A DNA stretch of 64,000 nucleotides from Gibbula magus (taxonomy: Eukaryota; Mollusca; Gastropoda; Trochida; Trochidae). Under the pieces are notes generated by a model. It worked only from the letters and a program-made list of their open reading frames with translations. It was not told the origin of the DNA and did not search any database. The position numbers were made by a program, and so were the translations under genes. Of the stretch, positions 45,301 to 56,884 are shown one piece after another. The number at the start of each line of letters is the position of its first letter. The first letter of the stretch is position 1. The stretch covers positions 34,700,086 to 34,764,085 of the forward strand of contig OW388296.1 of the NCBI GenBank assembly GCA_936450465.1, in the 5' to 3' direction.

Positions 45301-48300
45301 CAGACTCATACAATCACAGGGACAGGCTCATACAATCACAGGGACAGGCTCATACAATCACAAGGACATGCTCATACAATCACAGGGACAGGCTCATACA
45401 ATCGCAGGGACAGGCTCATACAATCACAGGGACAGGCTCATACAATCACAGGGACAGGCTCATACAATCACAGGGACAGGCTCATACAATCACAGGGACA
45501 GGCTCATACAATCACAAGGACAGGCTCATACAATCACAGGGACAGGCTCATACAATCGCAGGGACAGGCTCATACAATCACAGGGACAGGCTCATACAAT
45601 CACAGGGACAGGCTCATACAATCACAAGGACATGCTCATACAATCACAGGGACAGGCTCATACAATCGCAGGGACAGGCTCATACAATCACAGGGACAGG
45701 CTCATACAATCACAGGGACAGGCTCATACAATCACAAGGACAGGCTCATACAATCACAAGGACAGGCTCATACAATCACAAGGACAGGCTCATACAATCA
45801 CAGAGACAGGCTCATACAATCACAGGGACAGGCTCATACAATCACAGAGACAGGCTCATACAATCACAGGGACAGGCTCATACAATCACAGGGACAGGCT
45901 CATACAATCACAGGGACAGGCTCATACAATCACAGGGAAAGGCTCATACAATCACAAGAACAGGCTCATACATTCACAAGGACAGGCTCATACAATCACA
46001 AGGACAGGCTCATACAATCACAAGGACAGGATTATACAATCACAGGGACAGGCTCATACAATCACAGGGACAGGCTCATACAATCACAGGGACAGGCTCA
46101 TACAATCACAAGGACAGGCTCATACAATCACAGGGACAGGCTCATACAATCACAGGGACAGGCTCATACAATCACAAGGACAGGCTCATACAATCACAGG
46201 GACAGGCTCATACAATCACAGGGACAGGCTCATACAATCACAGGGACATGCTCATACAAACACGGACAGGCTCATACAATCACAGAGACAGGCTCATACA
46301 ATCACAGGGACAGGCTCATACAATCACAAGGACAGGCTCATACAATCACAAGGACATGCTCATACAATCACAGGGACAGGCTCATACAATCACAGGGACA
46401 GGCTCATACAATCACAGGGACAGGCTCATACAATCACAAGGACAGGCTCATACAATCACAGGGACAGGCTCATACAATCACAGGGACAGGCTCATACAAT
46501 CACAAGGACAGGCTCATACAATCACAGGGACAGGCTCATACAATCACAGGGACAGGCTCATACAATCACAGGGACATGCTCATACAAACACGGACAGGCT
46601 CATACAATCACAGGGACAGGCTCATACAATCACAGGGACAGGCTCATACAATCACAAGGACAGGCTCATACAATCACAGGGACAGGCTCATACAATCACA
46701 GGGACAGGCTCATACAATCGCAGAGACAGGCTCATACAATCACAGGGACAGGCTAATACAATCACAGGGACAGGCTCATACAATCACAAGGACAGGCTCA
46801 TACGATCACAAGGACAGGCTCATACAATCACAGGGACAGGCTCATACAATCACAGGGACAGGCTCATACAATCACAAGGACATGCTCATACAATCACAGG
46901 GACAGGCTCATACAATCACAAGGACAGGCTCATACAATCACAGGGACAGGCTCATACAATCGCAGGGACAGGCTCATACAATCACAGGGACAGGCTCATA
47001 CAATCACAGGGACAGGCTCATACGATCACAAGGACAGGCTCATACAATCACAGGGACAGGCTCATACAATCACAGGGACAGGCTCATACAATCACAAGGA
47101 CATGCTCATACAATCACAGGGACAGGCTCATACAATCACAAGGACAGGCTCATACAATCACAGGGACAGGCTCATACAATCGCAGGGACAGGCTCATACA
47201 ATCACAGAGACAGGCTCATACAATCACAGGGACAGGCTCATACAATCGCAGGGACAGGCTCATACAATCACAGAGACAGGCTCATACAATCACAGGGACA
47301 GGCTCATACAATCACAGGGACAGGCTCATACAATCGCAGGGACAGGCTCATACAATCGCAGAGACAGGCTCATACAATCACAAGGACAGGCTCATACAAT
47401 CACAGGGACAGGCTCATACAATCGCAGGGACAGGCTCATACAATCGCAGAGACAGGCTCATACAATCACAGGGACAGACTCATACAATCACAGGGACAGA
47501 CTCATACAATCACAGGGACAGGCTCATACAATCACAGGGACAGGCTCATACAATCACAGGGACAGGCTCATACAATCACAAGGACAGGCTCATACAATCA
47601 CAGAGACAGGCTCATACAATCACAGGGACAGGCTCATACAATCACAAGGACAGGCTCATACAATCACAGGGACAGGCTCATACAATCACAGAGACAGGCT
47701 CATACAATCACAGGGACAGGCTCATACAATCACAGGGACAGGTTCATACAATCACAGGGACAGGCTCATACAATCGCAGGGACAGGCTCATATAATCATA
47801 TAAAATTACATATAAAATGCATAAAATGCCTTGATAAACTTTATGAACATATCCATCGTAACTTTTACGGGTACAAGAATATTCGGGGATATCCTATCAT
47901 TAACGAATAGCCAATTTCAATTTTCCCTTTGTTAACGAACCTGGTTTCTCTGGATTGGTTGACATAATTGAATTTATGAGCTAAAGTGTTTGTTTCATGA
48001 CTTTCCTCTCCAACCCCCAACCCTATCTCTCTTGTGGATATAGTGTAGATGAGCCTTTTAGGGGATTTGAGATTTTTTTCAAAGTTATTAGCTTATCAGG
48101 CCTGAAAGGCCCGATGGGCTTATGGCATGGCATGGTGTCCGGCGTCCGTCCGCCCGTCCGTCCGTCCATCCGTCTATATGTCCATCCATCCGTCCGTAAA
48201 CTTTTTGCTTTTTCGACTTCTTCTCCAGAACCAATGAGAACCAATGACTCCACAGAGCTGAAATTTTATGTGCTGACTCCTTGGCCAATGGAGATTCTAA

Positions 48301-51300
48301 ATTGTAGATTTTGTGACCCCATGACCCCAAATGGGGTCACAGGAGTCACATCCTTAAAAACCTATTTTCATCAACTTCTCCAGTTCCAAAAGGTCTAGAG
48401 AGCTGAAAAGTTATGTGCAGACTCCTTGGCCAATGGGGATTCAAAATTGTAGATTTTGTGACCCTGTGACCCCAATCTAGGTCATGGGTCACGACCCAAA
48501 AACCTATTTTCATCTTTATCTCAAGTATGTAAAGCTCTAGAAAGGTGAAATGTTGTGTAGAGACTCTTTGGTCAAAGGTGATTCTTAATTAGGATTGGTG
48601 ACCCTGTTACTCCAAATGTGGGTCACAGGGGTCATGATTTAAAAACCTATTTTTTGCTTGTTAACAATATATTACTTACATAATAAATCAATGAAATCCT
48701 GATGAGCTACAGAGCCCATGGCTCTACTTTTAACTTTTGTTTGTTTTTCTGTTTCAATGGCAACAATGGCTAGACGTCTGTTTTGAGAAAAAACACTTCA
48801 AGTTTGTACAGATATTATTGATTACAGAAAAGATAGTTTCAGGCATCCTGATAGATTTATTGAATGTCATAGTTCTGATGACTTACTAGGTAAGAAGGAA
48901 CTACTCTCTCTGTTCCTTCTTACTTAGTAAGTCATTAATTAATCTGTGTGCAGGTCAATGCTGAAGGAGAGGAACCTGAAGATCATCAAGCTGGTGAAAC
49001 CGTTCAAGGGAGACGTGGACGAGGAGGAGGAGGATGAGGAGGACGAAGACAAGGAAGGAGGTCAGGGGTCACCGTCTCTAGTTTGGTGTGATAATTGATG
49101 TCTCTTGACAATTTTATTTGTCTAGAGCCAATCACATGACATTCAACAAATCAGAGTAAAATGCATTTTGACGAAATTAACACACATTTATCTCTATTAT
49201 GAGGTCATACTTATCTTCTTATGACAGCATGTGTTCACAATAATCCTAAACAATGTAATGACATTAATGAAATTATCATACTTGGCTGAGGGAAATTATA
49301 AGAGGAAGAGAGAAGGTCACATATAAATTAAATGAATGTGAAGATAGCTTCGATTATATGTATTGAAGCACTCATAAAAGCTACTTGATTGACTGGAAAT
49401 ATACCTTTATATAGTGGAGTGTAGGTTTATTACACAGTACTTTGACATCCTCTGCAGGCAAGGAAGTGGTGGAGTGGCTGTACGAGCGGCCGCTGTTACA
49501 GCAGGCGATGATTCAGTTTGAGCGAGTGGGCGCACAGGGGCTGAAACAAACCCACCTGCAGAGGTTGCTCCGACTCCCGCGTCTCGAGTGTCGCACCGTC
49601 GTGCGCAACCTGCTCAAACTGGGACTGCTCACCAGCGTAATGAAGAGCTTCGGCAAACAGCGCACCTCCATGTGAGCATTGGTATTGTACTTTATAGCAG
49701 CTAGAAAAAGGCACTGTTCACAAACTAATGACACGTAAAAAATAATTCTCTGTACAAATGAAAATATGATTTAAAAAATTAAAGATGGTAATGAGATATA
49801 GAAACATTTCAGGAATGTTTCTGAAATGCCATGAATTTTATTGTCATTGATGTGTCGTCGCTTGGTAATAAGTGTTTTCTTGTGCATGAGACAAAAGTAA
49901 ACAGAGCCCTGTATAACCGAATTATAACGTCTGATTTTTCACAGTAGCCAAGCAGATATGACTATTAAACAAAGTTATGATAGAATGTCCTCTGAGAGTG
50001 TGCTGGATGTTGACATGCGGTTTTCATGTTGCAGCCTGATCGGGACCAAGTTCTACAACAGCAGCAAGCTGAACCAGGAGTTCCACAAGGAGCGCAGTCG
50101 TCTAATGGAACACCTGCAGCTGGAGTCCGCAGGTACGTACATGCAGGCACTGTCTCACAGTGTTGCTGGATAGATTTAGATGGGGCTAGTTGCAAAACTG
50201 GCCCTTCTTGCTTGTTATCTTCACATCAACTGAGTGGTTTCTCGTTCACTAGCTCACTCTCACTCTAATAGCCTGATGCAGAAACCTATAATTCCACAGG
50301 TCACTTCATAGCTGCATATATATATGCTTACAATTTCTTACGTCATATACAAAGTTAATGAAGATCCTAAAATTTAATCAAGAAGTTTCTGAAACTGAGG
50401 AGAGTGAGATTCTAAGGTCAAATCAACCATTTATCACATACTTAGTCTGATTAAAATCGATCTTGTTCCGAGGAATAAAATTTGCAAAACAGTGCATCTA
50501 ACAGGATACGAACAGATTCTGTAGATTCCTCGCCACAAGATCTGAGGACACCCTGTATAGGCACATGTTCCGAACCAGTTAAGCGCACACGAATCCCAGT
50601 CAAATAGCTGACCAATCACATCATAGTTTTAAACGATTGCCATTTTTAAAGCATCCGGAACAGACGAAAGGATAGCTGTTTGGAGTTATCTGCCCCTAGC
50701 TTCTCGCACCAAAAGCTTTTGTTGGAGGCCTTGTGATTGGTTAACTGAATTGCGTCAGAACATGGGAGTCTATGGGCTGTTATCAGATTGTTTTGCGAGG
50801 AAACCTCCGAATGATATGAGTTCGTATCCAGGTAGATGCACTATTTTGTAATTTTCATTCCTTGGAATACCGTTGATATTAATCAGACTGATCACATAGT
50901 AGATACTCACTTTATCTTTTGTGGAACAAATTTTGGTCTGTTCCTGCAGATGACAGTATGGCAGATATGACTGACATGGAGACATCAATGGCAGAGCAGA
51001 CGATGAACACGACGCTGACCCAGTCAACGGACGTGTCAATGATGGATGTGTCTGTCAGTCAGTCTGACTCGGATCTGCTTCGTACTCCTTCTAGGAATAT
51101 TGGCAAACGCAAAAATTCCTCCGAGAAGACACCAAGCGAAGGGTCACCGGGCGGCAAGTCTCCCAGGAGTGTCAAGTCAGAGGGATCACTCTTCGATATG
51201 AGTACGTCTTTGTACTCAGTTCACTTGGTGTTTCAGTGACTTGGGGGCATGTTTCATTCTTATATAATTCTTAGGCTATATTATTAGACATTTGTAAAAG

Positions 51301-54300
51301 ACATTTTGGATGATTCTTATGAAAAGTCGCCAATGAGCTGTACCATTTCAATTTTCTTACAATACTAAGTAGAAATAAGATGAAAGTTTTATCTAGTGAT
51401 GTTATATGTACCATATTTCCTCTAATAAGCGCGGGGCCTCCAATAAGCGCTGGGCCTCTAATAAGCGCCGCGGGGTCAAAGGTAGTTGAGAAAATAAGCG
51501 TTGGGCTTCCAATAAGCGCTGAGTCTCTAATAAGTGCCGGGTCTAAACCATTAGGTTAATGCTTCCAAAGTAAACTTCATTGTTCTATTAAAGAAATAAG
51601 CGCCGTGTCTCTAATAAGTGCCGGGAGGTCAAGGGGTGGTGAAAAAATAAGCGCTCGGGCGCTTATTAGAGGAAATACGGTATACAATATTTTTATTTGT
51701 ATTGGTGTAAGCCTAGGAAAGGTTTAATGTTTTGGAGCCAAATGGTCAATGGGAATGCCCACTACATGAAAATAAATTGTATTCCTGTTCCAACCAATCA
51801 CAGAGCACCTGACAGCCTTAAAACTGAGACGAGCCAACAAGATCCTGGACGCCTTGAAGGAGTCGAAGGTGTTCGAGAGTGTGTCCGCCATCTACAAGGT
51901 GGGTGCTTCATCTTTCTCTCTTCTACTCTCTCATCTTCATGTGGTTTAGGTTTTGCCATTGTTGTTTTGAATATATTTCATATTGCAAGATTTGAGTTGG
52001 TCCAAATGTAATCAACCTGCTGTATGTATATATGTATGTATAGATGCTGCTACTGACGGAAGCAGAGGAGGGCAGTGTTGAGAGGATGGACCGCAAGACG
52101 ATGACGCAGCTCATCAACTGGCTCAAGACTAGCGGCAAGATCAAGATCATGAAGACAGTCATTCAGCAGGAGGACAAGGTCATGGAGGTAGGTCAACTTA
52201 GGTTAAGGTCATGGAGGTAGGTCAGCTCGGTCAAGGTCATGGAGGTAGGTTAGCTCAGGTCAAGGTCATCAAGGTAGGTCATCTCAGTTCAACTAAAAGG
52301 GAGGAAATAGGTAAAGGGGATTTTTAAAAATTCTTCCAACAACTTAATCTCTCTTAGTATTTAATTGAATTACAAGATTATGTTCATGGTAAGTTATATA
52401 CATTTTAAAAATAATTTGTCTATTGACGATAAAAGATCAAAGATGCTCGTGAACATCACTTCCAACCACTTGTCAGTGGAGTGATAACATGTTCCCTGTG
52501 TTGCAGTTGGAGTTTGTATGCTCTCCGGAGATCAACCCAGACGACCAGATCATCAAAACTTTCATCGAGCATGCCAAGATGAAGAACTTTGCCATGAAGA
52601 AGAAATACAGCAACAAAGTTCCGAAGACTGAACAGTTACAGGTAGTTGTTGGTTGATCAATGAGGACCTTCTTTCTTCAATTGAAGACCCATCCTTACAT
52701 CCGTATTTTATATGGTCAGCTCTGTTTATTCACACGATTTGGTTACGTTTGAATATCACCCGAAAAGAGTTGTGCGGTTAAGCAAATTATCTTTTGCATA
52801 GAAGCGATAGAGAAGATTTGATATACTGTGCGGATTGCAGGCTTTCTGGATATACAGGGTCCAGGTGGTTGTTCATCAAACAGATCTTAACCCTAACTCT
52901 TCTATCATTGGCTAAGATTGATCTTAGGGCTAAGTTTGGTTGGTGGAACAGTACCCAGGTACTTGAGGCCGCACTACCAACATCTGCTGTATGACAATAT
53001 GATACTCAGTGATATAAATTAGATGTGAATAGCCTGCAACTGCTTGTGTTGGTCTCCACTTATTGCCATTAGGACAGTTACTGAGGTACAGTCAGACAGT
53101 CAGTTTATCTGCACGATTAGGTTACAGTTGAAAATCGTCTGGATAGTGAGGTATGCGGTTAAGCGAATTATCATTTGTAAAGAAATACATAGAGAAGATT
53201 TGAAATACTACCATGCCTAAGTCTCGGTTTCCGGATATACATGGTCGGATTAAACAGGGTCTGAGAGTGTTGATCTGTGTTGCAGGAGCTGCCCCCCGAC
53301 CTCCCAGCAAGCATCAGGGACAGCATCATGAGGTTCAGAGAGTACCGCTCCAAACTCAGGAACGATGAGATGGTCTATGATGCAGTCAGTACAATTTTAT
53401 CTTCAATCTAAACTACCTAGAAGATAATTACAATACTGTTCTGTTCTAACATAGAAAAAATCATTATCTCATCTATCACAGCAAAGTCAGTTACCTATTG
53501 ATAATGTACCGTAGAGAAATTTGTAATGTTATCTGGGTCACAGGCCATCCTAGCATCAATGTACTGCCAAGAGTTATCTCCCTTGTCCCTCTGCACCAGA
53601 ACATGGACAACTTTCATTCTAGTGTTAATATAGTTCTATGTTCTATAGTTAACTTGGACACATGATTAATCTCCATATCAAAGTCGTGGACAAATGGTAA
53701 CTTAGGATGACTACAGTATTGATTACAGACATTACAAATATGTGACACTGTGACTTTTCTGACAATGTTCAACGACCGTCTTGTTTGCAGAGCGCGTACA
53801 CCAAGTACAACTTTCTGCCGAAGATCAAGCGGCACCAGACGGTGTACAACTACCTGCATTATCTCCTCTACTCGTATGAAGGCAATCTCATCGACACCGG
53901 CACACCGTCGTCCAGTTCAGAGCCTGCAGCAGATGTTGACCAGGTAGTCTTGTGATGTTCTTTGAGTTTGGTTTGAATATGTGCAGACTACTGGAGAGAT
54001 AGGATTTCTAATCAGTATCAATACCAATATCAGTCCTTTTCAGTTTGAAAAACTGGTATCTTAGACAGATTACAAATCAAATATATCACTTGCTTGATCA
54101 CACCGGCATCTATGTTTAAACGTCGCCTACTCAGAATAAAGAAGTTGTATATCCATAAAATAGTCCTTCATTCTTCAGATTACTAATGATTAAAAAAGTG
54201 TGTTTATTGTTTTAACATTTTATTTTCATGTTTGTTTGCAATTCTCTGAAGCCATTATAAATAAACACAAACATGACTCAGTTAAACCTTGTAATTATTG

Positions 54301-56803
54301 TGATTTTAAAGAAACTCAAAATCACAAGATGAATCATCGAGAGTCCAGTTCATCTGATTTTAAACATTGAATCGTTTGGTTACACTTATTATCAATAGTC
54401 AATCGAACACGACACAATGGTCAGACTTTAGTCCAGCAGTCAACTGAACAATGGTTTAACTTGGTTGAACAGTGTTGAACATAGTTGAACATAGTTGAAC
54501 ATAGTTGAACATAGTTGAAAATATTTGAACATAGTTGAAAATATTTGAATATGGTAGTAGGCGATTTTCATTAATAACCAGTGTCTCTATATAAACTATA
54601 TCTGTGCTAACCATGTTGAATGACGGCCACCAGGTGGAGTCCGGGATGCAGTCAGTGTTTGACCAGATTGAGGCTATGAAGGAACCGCCGCTGTACAAGG
54701 ACGAGATGTCATGGAAACGCTTCCTGGCACCACTTCAGTGTAACCACGGTACGTGCTGCTCAGACTCCTTGAGTGGAGCTTGCAACTACCATTGATATCC
54801 ACGATTTGAGTCTGACAGTCAATGAATGATGTCTTTCTAGAGAAATGGATATCTACCTGTCCATCAATCTCTGTGGGGACTGTGTGAATATTGTTTTAGG
54901 TTACTGTTTGCTACCTCCATATCGTTGAAAATGTTATTCTATGAAAACAGATTGTCCTGAAATGTAATTTATTTTTGGGGTTGTGTGGAGAGAGATGAAC
55001 TGTAGAGGCATTTTGATTGAATGACAGCTGCTGACTAGATATTTCTATTGCAGGGCACGGAAGTGGCTGGTGTCTGCTGAGTGACGTCCTCGTTCTGCTC
55101 CCCCTCGTCACCTTCTGTCAGATCGTCAGTCTCCCGTACAGGGTCAGTACTCGCTCTCTCTCTCTTGTAGTTTACAAGTATCTAACACAGTACAGTAATA
55201 GTATCGCTCACAGTTATGCATAAACAGGCTGTTACATATGACGACATTGTTGTTGATGTATCATAATATGCCCCGGCTGTGTATATATCATCTATGAGAG
55301 TTGTAACATAAAGACATAATCCAAAGGCTATCACTTTATGTTTTGTAATGAAGTCCCATCGCAAATGACGGTATAAAGTCTTCCAATTTTGGCGAACTGG
55401 TTTTGTTGTATTTTTTCAAAATTAGGAACTTTGGTTATAAATAGAACAATATATTGGTGCCCATGTCATTATATACAAAAACACAGTGAATCTCAATAGT
55501 CAACTTCCCAATGCAAAGACATAACTCTTGCCTGTCTCTATTACTCGATGATTTAGGCCTTGCAGTATTTCCTTAAGAAATCTGTGCTTAGAAATCCAGG
55601 CCCACTATGCATTTTTGGTGCAGCGATTCACTATCTAGGCACAACAAAGCGAGGGAAAGCTTAAATCAGCCAGTAATGCAGACTGGCAACAGTTGCGTTT
55701 GGAAGTTGCTCAATAGTATGCTCATGTATTATTCCTATACCTCAGATCGAGGGTCTAGTGGAGCTGCTGGAACACCCGACTCGGCGCTTCTACCCGGTGG
55801 TCAGTCTGCCGCCCATCATCCGCCAGCAAGTACTGTTTGCCCGCCGCTACACACAGTCCTTCTATGACTCCTGCTACCAGCTGGCTCTCATGGGTCTCCT
55901 CTCCTTTGGACCGCAGATCTTCAAGGAGAAGGACAAGGTGAGGCTTCTTGTTGTCAGTCTTGTCAATCTCATGTGTATAGGATCACCTCACCTAAACCAC
56001 ACTTCACCTCACCTCACCTTGCCTCACCTCGCCTCACCTCACCTCACCTCACCTCACCTCGCCTCACCTCGCCTCGCCTCGCCTCACCCCACCCCACCTC
56101 ATTTCACATCATTCATCTCGCCTTGCCTCGCCTTGTCTGCAGTAGAGAACTGTTCTACATGCAGTAAGGTTTTGGGGCAATGCTACACTGAAGTTCAGTG
56201 CAGTACCACCCATGGTTCTCTAGTTCCAGCCGATGCTCGCAGGTTTTACCGCAATACATAACCACATGGCATTGCGAGCTTTCTCCCTGCAATAATACTA
56301 GCAGCCACAATGTAAGTGAAATACTCTTGAAGCAGTGTTAAACCTCACCTCACCTCACCTCACCTCACCTCAACTCAACTCAACTCAACTCAACTCAACT
56401 CAACTCAACTCAACTCAACTCAACTCAACTCAACTCAACTCAACTCAACTCAACTCAACCCCATTTCACATCATTCGCCTCACCCTGCAGCAGCTTATAA
56501 TACGGTTAGAACAGTTGACTCATGTGCTAGATTGAATCTCCTTGTCTATTTGAGTTTTTAAACTGTAATTCAATCATATCAATCTGTTTCATCTGTTTCT
56601 GTGACAGTATTTCATCTATCTACAAAAACGTGCACGTCTGCTGGATACACGCTCGTCCGTAATGGCATACTGCAAGACTTGGCCAACGGGGGACACACCC
56701 TTCTCTCAACAAGACTACATGCTGGAGACAGACGACGACGTGCACATGTACTGGTGTGACCTCGAGGTCATCGCACTCAACTCCAACCTCGGATACAAGG
56801 GAG
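39360..56803 (+). CDS. GTF3C1: General transcription factor 3C subunit 1 (TFIIIC largest subunit), N-terminal 951 codons
   Basis: Twenty exons: 39360-39417, 40166-40374, 41495-41646, 42007-42132, 42430-42559, 42922-43095, 43484-43599, 48954-49060, 49458-49671, 50035-50132, 50950-51201, 51804-51898, 52044-52187, 52507-52641, 53286-53384, 53791-53943, 54634-54748, 55054-55142, 55746-55937 and 56608-56803. All phases close. The C-terminal half lies beyond the right edge. The N-terminus MSLDFVSQLIDEVALEGLDG matches the family start. DIYPLHI ... KDVQGSC ... DIR follows, then YGDKLVMVASQAVRL. Exon 8 ends in an acidic run. Exon 9 resembles a winged helix, exon 11 is Ser-rich, and exons 18-19 carry GWCLLSDVLVLLPLVTFCQI and the RFYPVVSLPPIIRQQVLFAR region. 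Family knowledge: it binds the B box of tRNA genes and recruits TFIIIB and Pol III in the nucleus. Introns 1, 2, 5, 7, 10, 11 and 19 carry repeats described separately. Confidence 0.96.
39557..39895 (+). repeat. tRNA-derived SINE in GTF3C1 intron 1
   Basis: A tRNA-like head with A box TGGCGCAGTGG (39568-39578) and a near-consensus B box GTTCCAATC (39605-39613) is followed by a body shared with 56143-56340: 'gtagagaactgttctacatg', 'agtaccacccatggtt', 'gatgctcgcaggttt' and 'ctccctgcaataatactagc'. The conserved body in two separated copies supports a real SINE family. Confidence 0.85.
40607..41300 (+). mobile_element. Pearl-like element, copy 2 (GTF3C1 intron 2)
   Basis: It starts near GCATGGCATGACG and a decayed GTCTGTCCATCTG run, followed by about three ~130-bp repeats (tttttcgacctcttctcc; gaacaaaggggattctaaat; ...gaccc...gggtcatgacct). 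It ends at CCTGATGAGCTAGAGAGCCC. It is the same family as 48088-48735. Confidence 0.7.
42554..42886 (+). repeat. DIRS terminal-repeat fragment flanked by a duplicated 5' splice site
   Basis: A diverged solo copy of the DIRS left ITR (about 42612-42825, beginning CAGAAGGGATCCTTCTTGGG) is flanked by a ~53-bp direct repeat, 42554-42606 and 42831-42886. That repeat contains the end of GTF3C1 exon 5 and its donor (AAACAG/GTAATTTCTC). The donor at 42560 is used in the gene model; the copy at 42837 is an extra candidate. Confidence 0.8.
43602..47795 (+). repeat. 22-bp minisatellite, about 190 copies (GTF3C1 intron 7)
   Basis: Uninterrupted tandem array of a 22-bp unit, GGGACAGGCTCATACAATCAC plus A. 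Variants include AAGGACA, GAGACA, CTAATAC, ATCGCA, GACTCATAC and GGATTATAC. Its first unit overlaps the 5' splice site of exon 7 (GTAAGGACAGG at 43600-43610). Two shortened 20-bp units near 46255 and 46583 are 328 bp apart, indicating duplication of 15-unit blocks. 22 is not a multiple of 3 and the main unit has no stop codon in any forward frame, so very long open frames with a 22-residue period appear. They are a by-product of the repeat. Confidence 0.97.
48088..48735 (+). mobile_element. Pearl-like element, copy 3 (GTF3C1 intron 7)
   Basis: It starts TTATCAGGCCTGAAAGGCCC, with a GTCCGTCCGCCC/CATCC microsatellite at 48138-48198. About three tandem ~130-bp units follow (ccttggccaatgg(a/g)gattc ... 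gaccc...). It ends CCTGATGAGCTACAGAGCCC. Same family as 40607-41300. Confidence 0.8.
48878..48935. repeat. 24-bp hairpin next to the GTF3C1 exon 8 acceptor
   Basis: ATGACTTACTAGGTAAGAAG ... CTTCTTACTTAGTAAGTCAT pairs with one mismatch, with a pyrimidine-rich loop. The AG acceptor is at 48952-48953, 18 nt downstream, so the pyrimidine tract of the 3' splice site falls inside the stem-loop. Confidence 0.8.
50443..50893 (+). mobile_element. Foldback element family A, copy 3 (complete)
   Basis: The left end AGTCTGATTAAAATCGATCT and the right end, reverse-complemented (AGTCTGATTAATATCAACGG), start TIRs of about 70 bp. The element is about 450 bp and non-coding, in GTF3C1 intron 10. Two other copies are in the window. 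Confidence 0.85.
51409..51682. mobile_element. Mariner-type MITE with TACCRTATTTCCTCTAATAAGCGC ends
   Basis: The left end TACCATATTTCCTCTAATAA and the right end, reverse-complemented (TACCGTATTTCCTCTAATAA), are TIRs beginning with TA. The interior is several decayed copies of AATAAGCGC-type motifs. It lies in GTF3C1 intron 11. Confidence 0.85.
52160..52285 (+). repeat. 28-29-bp tandem duplication of the GTF3C1 exon 13 donor
   Basis: The exon end and donor CAAGGTCATGGAG/GTAGGT recurs three more times in the intron, with GT at 52188, 52217, 52245 and 52274. Each copy keeps a plausible 5' splice site. The first is used, as it gives a 48-codon exon in frame. The later ones shift frame or meet a TAG. 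Confidence 0.9.
52715..53260 (+). repeat. Two related repeat copies in GTF3C1 intron 14
   Basis: The segments at about 52735-52860 and 53105-53245 share 'tgcggttaagc(a/g)aattatc', 'atagagaagatttga(a/t)atact' and 'ggatatac(a/t)gg', in the same orientation. They may be decayed pogo-like MITE pieces, since the second starts near TACAGTCAGACAG. Confidence 0.5.
54465..54556 (+). repeat. 10-bp tandem repeat (AGTTGAACAT)
   Basis: About eight copies, the last ones decayed to AGTTGAAAAT/ATTTGAATAT, in GTF3C1 intron 16. Confidence 0.85.
55983..56106 (+). repeat. (CTCAC)n/(CTCGC)n pentanucleotide repeat
   Basis: A long imperfect CCTCA/CCTCG array in GTF3C1 intron 19. It lies upstream of a SINE fragment, with a second pentanucleotide array on the other side. 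Confidence 0.9.
56143..56340 (+). repeat. SINE body fragment, second copy
   Basis: Matches the body of the SINE at 39557-39895 without the tRNA-like head ('gtagagaactgttctacatg' through 'tgcaataatactagcagcc'). The element's simple-repeat tail probably seeded the CTCAC/CTCAA array that follows. Confidence 0.85.
56341..56461 (+). repeat. (CTCAC)n then (CTCAA)n pentanucleotide repeat
   Basis: About five CTCAC units switch cleanly to about 18 CTCAA units. Directly downstream of the SINE fragment in GTF3C1 intron 19. Confidence 0.95.
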
Positions 56804-56884
56804 GTCTGTATTTGCAGGCAATAGTTGTTTCACGATGAATGTAGTTTGATTGACGCCAAAACTGAAAAAATTAGAACTTTTTTA

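Noticed and set aside
43602..47795. CRISPR-like array
   Set aside because: The repeat units are contiguous with no unique spacers and the sequence is animal nuclear DNA.
43784..47910. Open frames of 638-1052 codons with 22-residue repeats, looking like a secreted or structural repeat protein
   Set aside because: They lie wholly in GTF3C1 intron 7 and are open because the 22-bp unit lacks stops in all forward frames; overlapping frames give the same peptide phase-shifted.
48697..48730. CTGATGA at the end of the pearl-like elements (also 41263) as another hammerhead
   Set aside because: There is no stem II followed by GAAA; the pairing seen (GAGCCCATGGCTC) is just the element's terminal palindrome.
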